Of a stretch of 5,014 nt of DNA, positions 1 to 5,014 are shown piece after piece. The translations under genes were made by a program, and so were the position numbers. Every line of letters starts with the position of its first letter. Position 1 is the stretch's first letter. Source of the stretch: Chlamydiae bacterium RIFCSPHIGHO2_12_FULL_49_9 (GTDB lineage: Bacteria; Chlamydiota; Chlamydiia; Chlamydiales; SM23-39); NCBI GenBank assembly GCA_001794935.1, contig MGLY01000065.1, forward strand, positions 1-5,014. The letters are read 5' to 3'. The notes beneath the pieces were generated by a model. The model saw only the letters and a program-made list of their open reading frames with translations. It did no database searches and had not been told where the DNA came from.

Positions 1-1695
1 TTGATTCATGCCTACGATACGATTAAGGGGGGCGATTTTCTCGCCAACCAACCCCCTGTTTTGGAGATGTGTTTGGCAGCTCCTGCCATACTTAGGATGA
101 TGGATCGAATGGGGTGTCCTTTCAATCGAACAGCTGAAGGGCATATCGATTTTAGAAGATTCGGAGGCACGCTCTATCACCGCACTGCTTTTTGCGGGGC
201 GTCAACCGGCCAGCAACTCTTGTATGCGCTTGACGAACAGGTGCGCCGCTATGAGGCGATAGGACGAGTAGAGAAATTTGAGCATCATGAGTTCTTGCGA
301 CTGGTTTTAGATAAGGAGGGTCGATCGCGCGGCATTGTAATGCAGGATCTTTTGAATCTAAAAATTCAGGTCTTGAAGGCAGACGCCGTTGTGATTGCAA
401 CGGGCGGATTAGGAGTCATTTATAAGCAATCGACGAATTCTACTTTTTGCACAGGGGCTGCCAATGGTCGTCTCTTCATGCAGGGAATGAAATATGCAAA
501 TGGGGAATTTATCCAGATTCACCCCACTTCGGTTCCCGGCGCGGATAAAATGCGCCTTATTTCTGAGTCAGTTCGCGGCGAAGGGGGACGCGTCTGGGTT
601 CCCGGCAATTCATCCAAGCAAATCAAATTCCCCGACGGATCGATAAAACCTTGCGGCAAGACGGGTGAGCCCTGGTATTTCCTCGAGGAGATGTATCCCG
701 CATTTGGAAACTTGGTCCCGAGAGATATCGGCTCTCGAGAAGTGCTCCGCGTCTGCGAAGCGGGACTTGGCGTCGACGGGAAAATACAGGTCTACTTAGA
801 TGTCACCCATTTGCCGCCGGAAAAACACCACAAACTCGAATCCGTTCTAGAGATCTATCAGAAATTTACAGGTGACGATCCCCGCAAAAAACCGATGAAA
901 ATCTGCCCCGCAGTTCACTATACAATGGGCGGCGGCTGGGTCGATTGGCCGGCAGCGGATGATCCCGATCGGTGGACCCGCTTCAGACAAATGACGAACC
1001 TCAAAGGGTGCTTTAATGTGGGAGAGTCTGATTATCAATACCATGGGGCAAACCGATTGGGAGCAAATGCGCTGCTGGGCTGCATCTTCGGCGGTCTTGT
1101 GACAGGTGTTGAAGTCCCTCGCTACATTGCGAGCTTATCGGGTGTAGATACATCGGAGACCGTTTATCAAGAGGCAGCGGCGATCGAAGAAAGAGCGCAA
1201 AAAGAACTCTTTGCCAGCAAGGGATCTGAAAACATTCATAAACTTCACGATGAATTGTCTGATTGGATGATTCGCTACGCGAGTGTGAAGAGAGACAATC
1301 CCGATCTGTTGAAAACAATTCACAAGCTGAAAGAAATCCGAGAGAGATACAAGCACATCTCTCTTGACGACAAAGGCCACCTTTTAAATCAGACATATGC
1401 TTTCGCAAGACAGTTTCCTGCGATGCTCGAGCTTTCTCTCGTGATTGCGAAGGGAGCTTATCTCAGAAATGAGTTTAGGGGCGCTCACTTTAAGCCAGAA
1501 TTTCCCGAAAGAGATGATAAAAATTGGCTCAAGACAACGATTGCGACTTATGATCCATCGAAAGATGAGCCGGTGATCAGCTACGAACCTGTTGACATGC
1601 GTCATCTCGAGCCTATAAAGAGGGATTATATGCAGGCAAAAAAAATTAAACCCACTTTGAAAAATGTCCCGACAAATATCCAGCTGCCCATCTAG
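1..1695 (+). CDS. sdhA: Succinate dehydrogenase flavoprotein subunit SdhA, 5'-truncated by window edge
   Basis: This is the catalytic subunit of respiratory complex II (succinate:quinone oxidoreductase). It oxidises succinate to fumarate and passes electrons through FAD to SdhB at the cytoplasmic face of the inner membrane. The frame is open from base 1 to TAG at 1693-1695 (564 residues). The initial TTG is not a believable start, because the protein begins inside the conserved segment around GGDFLANQPPV. By family comparison some 60-80 residues are missing, including the dinucleotide-binding glycine motif and the His that carries covalent FAD. Visible family motifs are DFRRFGGT (50-57), TTG-type ATGGLG (133-138), HPTSVPG (174-180), SESVRGEGG (188-196), NLVPRDIGSRE (237-247), HYTMGGGW (306-313) and the FAD/substrate-site HGANRLGANALLG (348-360). 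The helical C-terminal domain follows. The sequence resembles the B. subtilis/chlamydial class more than E. coli SdhA. sdhB overlaps its 3' end; an sdhC membrane-anchor gene would be expected upstream, outside the window. Identification is secure. Confidence 0.96.
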   Translation: MIHAYDTIKGGDFLANQPPVLEMCLAAPAILRMMDRMGCPFNRTAEGHIDFRRFGGTLYHRTAFCGASTGQQLLYALDEQVRRYEAIGRVEKFEHHEFLRLVLDKEGRSRGIVMQDLLNLKIQVLKADAVVIATGGLGVIYKQSTNSTFCTGAANGRLFMQGMKYANGEFIQIHPTSVPGADKMRLISESVRGEGGRVWVPGNSSKQIKFPDGSIKPCGKTGEPWYFLEEMYPAFGNLVPRDIGSREVLRVCEAGLGVDGKIQVYLDVTHLPPEKHHKLESVLEIYQKFTGDDPRKKPMKICPAVHYTMGGGWVDWPAADDPDRWTRFRQMTNLKGCFNVGESDYQYHGANRLGANALLGCIFGGLVTGVEVPRYIASLSGVDTSETVYQEAAAIEERAQKELFASKGSENIHKLHDELSDWMIRYASVKRDNPDLLKTIHKLKEIRERYKHISLDDKGHLLNQTYAFARQFPAMLELSLVIAKGAYLRNEFRGAHFKPEFPERDDKNWLKTTIATYDPSKDEPVISYEPVDMRHLEPIKRDYMQAKKIKPTLKNVPTNIQLPI

Positions 1696-2461
1696 ATTCA
1701 CTCTGAAGATTTTTAGGGGCATGCCCAATCATCAGTATTGGGAGGAGTTTGAATTTGATCGGCACCCAGGCGCAAATGTGATCTCTTGTCTCATGGATAT
1801 CCAAAAAAATCCGGTGAACAAGATGGGAGAAAAAACAACTCCTGTTGCATGGGAGCAGGGGTGTTTGGAAGAGGTTTGCGGTTCTTGTTCCATGCTTGTC
1901 AATGGGAAGCCAAGACAAGCCTGCACGGCATTGATTGAAAAATATATCCAGGAAACCGGTTCATTGACAATCAACCTCGCGCCGTTTACTAAATTTCCTC
2001 TCATTCGAGATCTCTGTGTCGATCGAACACGCATGTTCGACTCTCTTAAAAAAGTGAAGGCGTGGATATCGGTTGACGGGACAACAGACAATGGAGAATT
2101 TGGCCCTCCGGTGAGCCCTGAAGTGCAAGAAGCGCTCTATGTATTATCTACTTGTATGGTGTGCGGCTGTTGCAGCGAAGGCTGTCCGCAAGTAAACCCG
2201 GATTCAAAATTCATGGGCCCTGCGGCGATGTCTCAGGTGCGCCTATTCAATTCAAATCCAACCGGAAAATTGGAAAAATCGGAAAGGCTAAATGCTGTCT
2301 TAGGAGAAGAGGGAATAGCAGGCTGCGGAAATGCGCAAAATTGTGTCCGCGTTTGTCCCAAAAAAATTCCTTTGACCGAGTCTCTTTCTTTAATCGGACG
2401 CGAGGCGACAAAACAGTCGCTAAAGAATTTTTTCAGCCTCCCCGATGCAAAAGAAGAATAG
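1664..2461 (+). CDS. sdhB: Succinate dehydrogenase iron-sulfur subunit SdhB
   Basis: This is the electron-transfer subunit of complex II, carrying electrons from the SdhA flavin to quinone at the membrane anchor. The 265-residue length is close to normal for the family. The N-terminal ferredoxin-like domain has the [2Fe-2S] ligands C67, C72, C75 and C87 (GCLEEVCGSC ... QAC). The C-terminal domain has C164-x2-C167-x2-C170-x3-C174-P and C221-x5-C227-x3-C231-P, the usual ligands of the [4Fe-4S] and [3Fe-4S] clusters. All three clusters therefore look intact. The start at 1664 overlaps sdhA by 32 nt. No strong Shine-Dalgarno precedes it (upstream is A-rich, ending in actttgaaaa), so translation is probably coupled to sdhA. 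The next Met (1721) would cut off the conserved first strand FTLKIFRG, which argues for 1664. Motifs such as QYWEEFE, IQKNPVN and CGCCSEGCPQV fit the chlamydial-type protein as I remember it. Function is certain; the exact start is slightly less so. Confidence 0.96.
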   Translation: MSRQISSCPSRFTLKIFRGMPNHQYWEEFEFDRHPGANVISCLMDIQKNPVNKMGEKTTPVAWEQGCLEEVCGSCSMLVNGKPRQACTALIEKYIQETGSLTINLAPFTKFPLIRDLCVDRTRMFDSLKKVKAWISVDGTTDNGEFGPPVSPEVQEALYVLSTCMVCGCCSEGCPQVNPDSKFMGPAAMSQVRLFNSNPTGKLEKSERLNAVLGEEGIAGCGNAQNCVRVCPKKIPLTESLSLIGREATKQSLKNFFSLPDAKEE

Positions 2462-2464
2462 ATA

Positions 2465-2634
2465 TATACCATAGTCGGTCCCAAACTTGGAATTTGGACT
2501 CTGCGAGACAAAGCCAAATCGAAGCGCAGCGGTCTGAGCGAGGAGGCCATAGTAAAACTATGGCCGACGAGGAAGATCGATTTGGCGAAGTCGCAGCCAG
2601 TCCAAATTCCAAGTTTGGGACCGATTATGGTATA
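2465..2634. repeat. Long near-perfect inverted repeat (MITE-like or REP-like hairpin)
   Basis: The outer arms 2465-2500 and 2599-2634 are 36 nt each and complementary at 35 positions. The exception is G2474 opposite T2625, which is a G-U wobble in RNA. Pairing continues inward in blocks: 2501-2506 with 2591-2596 (6 bp), 2513-2522 with 2577-2586 (10 bp), and a terminal stem 2545-2553 with 2557-2565 (9 bp, ggccatagt/actatggcc) closed by an AAA loop. An asymmetric internal loop (2523-2544 against 2566-2576) separates the last two blocks. The element begins and ends in TATA/TATA. A TA duplication typical of IS630/mariner-type insertion is possible, but it cannot be told apart from the palindrome itself. 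It encodes no transposase. As RNA it would form a long hairpin after sdhB on one strand and after lplA on the other, so it may also protect 3' ends or stop transcription. The fold is directly visible; mobility is inference. Confidence 0.88.
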
Positions 2635-2658
2635 CCTCTGCTGTTTGGGACATCCTGT

Positions 2659-2712
2659 CTACCTGATGCCCTTCAACTACGATCTCAATTAGGGGATTGC
2701 GACGCCAGGTAG
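2659..2712. repeat. Small inverted repeat, 7-bp perfect arms
   Basis: CTACCTG at 2659-2665 is perfectly complementary to CAGGTAG at 2706-2712, with a 40-nt interior that shows only weak further pairing. It lies 24 bp past the large palindrome and immediately before a UUCG-loop hairpin. This could be part of a structured RNA or of the same repeat element. A 7-bp arm at this distance could also arise by chance, so confidence is moderate. Confidence 0.45.
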
Positions 2713-2713
2713 A

Positions 2714-2725
2714 GGCCTTCGGGCC
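2714..2725. repeat. Short GGCC hairpin with TTCG tetraloop
   Basis: GGCC (2714-2717) and GGCC (2722-2725) pair around TTCG (2718-2721). This gives the stable C(UUCG)G-closed tetraloop when transcribed on the + strand. The stem is only 4 bp and the outward flanking bases (A2713/C2726) do not pair. It is followed by a C-run, not a T-run, so it is not a terminator by itself. It may be one arm of a larger folded transcript together with the 2659-2712 repeat. Confidence 0.4.
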
Positions 2726-2742
2726 CCCCTGGGAAGCGGTTC

Positions 2743-2759
2743 CACGTGTATAAACACGG
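2743..2759. repeat. Short hairpin CGTGT-ATAA-ACACG
   Basis: CGTGT (2745-2749) pairs with ACACG (2754-2758) around an ATAA loop. A further C2743-G2759 pair forms if A2744 bulges. There is no T-tract behind it. It is the third small hairpin in the tract between the large palindrome and lplA, which adds to the impression of a structured non-coding segment. Function is unknown. Confidence 0.35.
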
Positions 2760-2783
2760 TTGACTGAGCTTGTAACAGACCCC

Positions 2784-2801
2784 TCTCGGCGGAGATTTTT
2801 T
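2784..2801 (+). terminator. Weak candidate intrinsic terminator for sdhAB read-through
   Basis: TCTC (2784-2787) and GAGA (2792-2795) can pair around GGCG, followed directly by six T residues (2796-2801), in the orientation that would stop + strand transcripts before they enter lplA antisense. The stem is only 4 bp, much shorter than a standard intrinsic terminator, so this may be coincidence. The T-run overlaps the lplA stop codon. No T-tract follows the much larger upstream palindrome on either strand. Confidence 0.22.
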
Positions 2802-3504
2802 ATAGCTCGATCAGATGGGTCGCTTTTCTGTGCGCGCCCTCTTCCCAATTTTTCAGATCAAATGGTTGAATGTAAAACCGCTTTACAAGCTCGGTTTTGA
2901 GCTTTGAGAGAAGTTCGTCCGAGCTTGAAGCGTGGTCTTTGAGACGGCATAGGAAATCTTTGTGGTCTCGATTTTCTCGGTAGGCTGGCCTTTTGGCTGG
3001 AAGAAGAAGATAGTCCATATTCGACTGCTGGTAATCCCAAAGAAAAGAGGTGTGGTGAAGCCAACGATCTTTTCGGATGTATTGCGCGTTGCCGCCGCAT
3101 TTCTTTCTTTCGATGCAATAGTCGTTTTCTCGCAAATGAAATTCAGGGATATTCCAAGATGAAGCATAAAGGTCGGCAGACCAGCGAAGGATTGGTTCAG
3201 GAAAAGGAGATACTTCAAGTTCCTTTTTCCCAAAAATAAAGGTGATAAAGAGCGTGTCTTGATCGACGATGACGGTTCCTCCTCCGCTAAATCTGCGGAT
3301 GACGGGAATCCGATCTCGCTTTAGGCGGGAAAGGTTCAGAAGATTTTCGGGCTGTCCGGAAATTCCCATGACGACCGCCCGGGCAGATCCTCGATTGATG
3401 ATGCAAAAGTTTTTGTCGGATGAGCGGAGGAGAGCTTCTTCCAGTTGAAGCTGTTTGAGAATCGGGACGTTATTCAGCTCAATCAGATGAACAGGTTTCG
3501 GCAT
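2800..3504 (-). CDS. lplA: Lipoate-protein ligase A family protein (single catalytic domain)
   Basis: This cytoplasmic enzyme would activate lipoate (or use lipoyl-AMP) and attach it to lysines of E2 subunits of pyruvate and 2-oxoglutarate dehydrogenases or of GcvH. The 234 residues contain the biotin/lipoate ligase fold motifs RRFSGGGTV (70-78), then NDYC (127-130), KKCGGNAQ (134-141) and HHTSFLWD (150-157). K135 aligns with the adenylate-binding catalytic lysine of E. coli LplA (KxSGxA). The protein ends where the catalytic domain ends: the roughly 100-residue C-terminal accessory domain of E. coli LplA (338 aa) is absent. That suits short LplA-type ligases, including the chlamydial ones as I recall them. 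It could instead be an octanoyl/lipoyl transferase-like relative. ATG 3502-3504 overlaps mnmG by 26 nt and is preceded by an AGAGGA-type ribosome binding site. The pair is probably cotranscribed. Family assignment is firm; the precise substrate is inferred. Confidence 0.9.
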   Translation of the reverse strand: MPKPVHLIELNNVPILKQLQLEEALLRSSDKNFCIINRGSARAVVMGISGQPENLLNLSRLKRDRIPVIRRFSGGGTVIVDQDTLFITFIFGKKELEVSPFPEPILRWSADLYASSWNIPEFHLRENDYCIERKKCGGNAQYIRKDRWLHHTSFLWDYQQSNMDYLLLPAKRPAYRENRDHKDFLCRLKDHASSSDELLSKLKTELVKRFYIQPFDLKNWEEGAHRKATHLIEL

Positions 3505-5014
3505 ATTTCCTCTGGAGCGCGATCATTAAGACAGAGACATCTGCCGGAGAAATACCGGAGATGCGAGAAGCTTGTCCCAGATTTGTCGGAGTAAACCTGG
3601 AAAACTTTTGAATTGCTTCCATCCTCAAACCGACGATTTTGTCATAGGAGAAATCTTTGGGGATTTTGATTGAATCGAGATGTTCGAGTTTTTCCGCTTC
3701 TTTTCCCTGTCTTTCAATGTAGCCGGCAAATTTTAGATGCGTTTCGATTTGAGTATTGATATCGGCGCCAAAATCTTTCACCTGGTCGGGATAAGCGCTC
3801 AGCGCTTGGAGATAAGTCCAGTCGGGCCTGCAAATGAGCTGAGCTAGACTGATGCCTCTTCCCTCAATTGTTTTAAACGTTTTGGCAAGGCGCGCCGTTT
3901 CATTTTCAATCGTCTCTTTTTTTAAGAGAACTCTTTCGTATTGCTGACGGCTGATCATCCCGAGCTCATAGGCAATAGGCCTTAGGCGAAGATCTGCATT
4001 GTCTTGGCGAAGAAGGAGTCTGTGTTCGGCTCTACTTGTGAACATTCGATAGGGCTCTGTCAGATCAAAGCGGATGAGATCATCGATCATAACGCCAATA
4101 TAGCTTTCGCTTCGCTTCATGATAAAAGGTGGCTTACCAAGCGTTTTGCAGGCAGCATTAATCCCTGCGATCAGCCCTTGGCTTGCCGCCTCTTCATAGC
4201 CGGTAGTTCCATTGATCTGACCCGCTAAAAAAAGCCCTTCGAGTTTTTTTGTTTCAAGCGTTGGATAGATCTGATCGCTTTTGACAAAGTCATATTCGAT
4301 GGCATAAGCGGGACGCATGATTTCTGCATTTTCTAGTCCTTCAACGCTTCGGATCATATCGAGTTGAACATCGAAGGGAAGAGAAGAGGAGATGCCGTTT
4401 ACATAAACTTCTTCGGTAGTGAGTCCTTCCGGCTCTAAAAAAATCTGATGTCTTTCCTTGCCTGCAAAGCGAACGACTTTATCTTCGATAGAGGGGCAAT
4501 AGCGGGGCCCTACCCCTTTGATCGTTCCGCCGTAAAGGGGAGAGCGGTGCAGATTCGCGCGGATAATCTCGTTCGTTTTGGGCGTTGTATAGGTGATGTG
4601 GCAGGAGATCTGCTCCATCCGCTCTTCGCGTTCATCGTAAGAAAAATAGACGCCCTGATCGCCTGGTTGCTCTTCGCATTTGGAAAAATCGATGCTTCGT
4701 CTGTTGATTCGGGGAGGCGTCCCTGTTTTGAGTCTCCCGAGCTCAAAGCCAAGGCTTTCCAGACAGGGCGATAGGCCGGTTGCCGCTTTATCTCCCCCCC
4801 TGCCTCCTGAAAAGTTAGTCTGTCCGATGTGGAGAAGGCCGCGCATGAATGTGCCTGAGGAAAGGATGACGGCTCTGCCCTGGTAGTAAATCCCTTCTTG
4901 AATGAGAACGCCCCGAAGAACCCCTTCTTCGAGGGCGAGAGATTCGATCGTTCCCTGCTTGATCTCGAGATGGGCTGTTTTCTCGAGCCGCTGTTTCATT
5001 TCTAGAGCATAGGC
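3479..5014 (-). CDS. mnmG: tRNA uridine-5-carboxymethylaminomethyl modification enzyme MnmG (GidA), 5'-truncated by window edge
   Basis: MnmG is the FAD-binding subunit of the MnmE-MnmG complex. It installs the (carboxymethyl)aminomethyl group at C5 of wobble U34 in tRNAs reading two-family-box codons, using methylene-tetrahydrofolate and NADH. The frame continues unbroken to the right edge: five codons (AYALE) precede the first Met at 4997-4999. About 100-110 N-terminal residues, including the FAD-binding glycine motif, are therefore outside the window, judged against a usual length near 620. Counting from that Met, visible signatures are GGRGGD (65-70), RLKTGTPPRI (89-98), GVGPRYCPSIEDK (162-174; C168 matches the conserved catalytic-region Cys of E. 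coli C277), FLEPEGL (187-193), LPFDVQ (207-212), GLFLAGQINGTTGYEEA (255-271), EPYRMFTSRAEHR (315-327) and DNADLRL (333-339). The C-terminal helical, MnmE/tRNA-binding region ends with GQASRISGISPADV. The stop TGA (3479-3481) lies inside lplA. Identification is secure. Confidence 0.97.
   Translation of the reverse strand, partial: AYALEMKQRLEKTAHLEIKQGTIESLALEEGVLRGVLIQEGIYYQGRAVILSSGTFMRGLLHIGQTNFSGGRGGDKAATGLSPCLESLGFELGRLKTGTPPRINRRSIDFSKCEEQPGDQGVYFSYDEREERMEQISCHITYTTPKTNEIIRANLHRSPLYGGTIKGVGPRYCPSIEDKVVRFAGKERHQIFLEPEGLTTEEVYVNGISSSLPFDVQLDMIRSVEGLENAEIMRPAYAIEYDFVKSDQIYPTLETKKLEGLFLAGQINGTTGYEEAASQGLIAGINAACKTLGKPPFIMKRSESYIGVMIDDLIRFDLTEPYRMFTSRAEHRLLLRQDNADLRLRPIAYELGMISRQQYERVLLKKETIENETARLAKTFKTIEGRGISLAQLICRPDWTYLQALSAYPDQVKDFGADINTQIETHLKFAGYIERQGKEAEKLEHLDSIKIPKDFSYDKIVGLRMEAIQKFSRFTPTNLGQASRISGISPADVSVLMIALQRKYAETCSSD
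3508..3513 (-). promoter_or_regulatory. Ribosome binding site of lplA
   Basis: On the - strand AGAGGA lies three bases before ATG 3502-3504, with the GAGG core four bases away. The spacing is slightly short but acceptable. It sits inside the 3' end of mnmG and supports the overlapping start rather than a later one. Confidence 0.6.

Larger units (their letters stand above)
2462..2799. other. Non-coding gap between convergent sdhB and lplA
   Basis: This 338-bp gap separates the stop codon of sdhB from that of lplA, so no promoter for either flanking operon is needed here. Its left half is a long inverted repeat (2465-2634). Its right half (2635-2799) carries three smaller potential hairpins and a short T-run next to the lplA stop. 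Open frames cross it on both strands, but they start inside sdhB or end inside lplA, follow the palindrome and match no family I recognise. I therefore treat the gap as non-coding. Both halves may belong to one inserted repeat element; the sequence alone does not settle this. Confidence 0.8.

Noticed and set aside
1013..1408. A - strand open frame of 131 codons opposite sdhA, and similar antisense frames
   Set aside because: It lies wholly opposite a conserved catalytic region of SdhA; its composition (rich in Ser, Cys, His, Arg) is typical of an antisense shadow.
2465..2634. The palindrome as a classical rho-independent terminator
   Set aside because: Arms are far longer than usual and neither flank has a run of T: the + side continues cctctg and the - side reads into gaataggat-like sequence of the sdhB end in complement. 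A termination role is possible but not of the standard form.
2152..2712. A + strand open frame of 186 codons overlapping the end of sdhB and crossing the palindrome
   Set aside because: It begins within sdhB in another frame, its second half is simply the inverted repeat read through, and it has no recognisable domain. It is the kind of frame that may be annotated as a hypothetical protein because palindromes tend to stay open.
2635..2799. A tRNA, SRP RNA, tmRNA or RNase P RNA gene in the gap
   Set aside because: No T-loop GTTCRANNC in cloverleaf context, no SRP GGAAGCAGCC-like apex, no tmRNA or RNase P conserved ends were found by eye on either strand.
2558..2848. A - strand open frame of 96 codons across the intergenic gap
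   Set aside because: It starts inside the lplA 3' end in another frame and runs into the loop of the palindrome. There is no convincing ribosome binding site or family signature. Copies in other genomes under purifying selection would change this view.
4448..4774. A + strand open frame of 108 codons opposite mnmG
   Set aside because: It is antisense to highly conserved MnmG motifs including RYCPSIEDK; no start signal or family match supports it.
1..5014. CRISPR array, phage or insertion-sequence genes, defence island
   Set aside because: No spaced direct repeats and no transposase, integrase or nuclease frames exist; all long frames are housekeeping genes.

Overview
The window reads as a conserved stretch of a chromosome from a Chlamydiae-type bacterium, most likely an environmental (amoeba-associated) relative rather than Chlamydia itself. 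The basis is gene order plus protein character. A mnmG (gidA) gene runs directly into a short single-domain lipoate-protein ligase gene, as I remember for chlamydial genomes. The succinate dehydrogenase subunits are of the non-E. coli class (CGCCSEGCP, GGDFLANQPPV and similar motifs) that chlamydiae carry. Base composition looks moderate (by eye mid-40s % GC), higher than I expect for Chlamydia or Protochlamydia. The species cannot be fixed from this window.

Layout: two convergent gene pairs face each other across a 338-bp gap. On the + strand, sdhA (5' end cut off by the window edge) is followed by sdhB, overlapping it by 32 nt; together they encode the flavoprotein and iron-sulfur subunits of respiratory complex II. 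On the - strand, mnmG (5' end cut off by the right edge) overlaps lplA by 26 nt; they encode the FAD subunit of the tRNA wobble-uridine modification enzyme and a lipoate scavenging ligase.

The gap (2462-2799) holds no believable gene but is far from featureless. It contains a near-perfect inverted repeat of about 170 bp (outer arms 36 nt, 35/36 complementary, the one mismatch being a G-T wobble) that can fold into a long, mostly paired hairpin. Beside it is a roughly 165-bp tract with several smaller hairpins. This looks like a dispersed, non-coding repeat (MITE-like or REP-like) sitting between convergent transcription units, and it is the only part worth a second look. It may also stop transcription from both sides, although neither flank of the big hairpin has a classical T-tract.

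Functional links: SdhAB feeds electrons from succinate to quinone in the TCA cycle. LplA would lipoylate the E2 subunits of 2-oxo acid dehydrogenases that feed the same cycle. MnmG is an unrelated housekeeping tRNA modifier, joined to lplA by position. I see no mobile gene, defence system, CRISPR array, tRNA or rRNA, and no evidence of a new multi-gene system.
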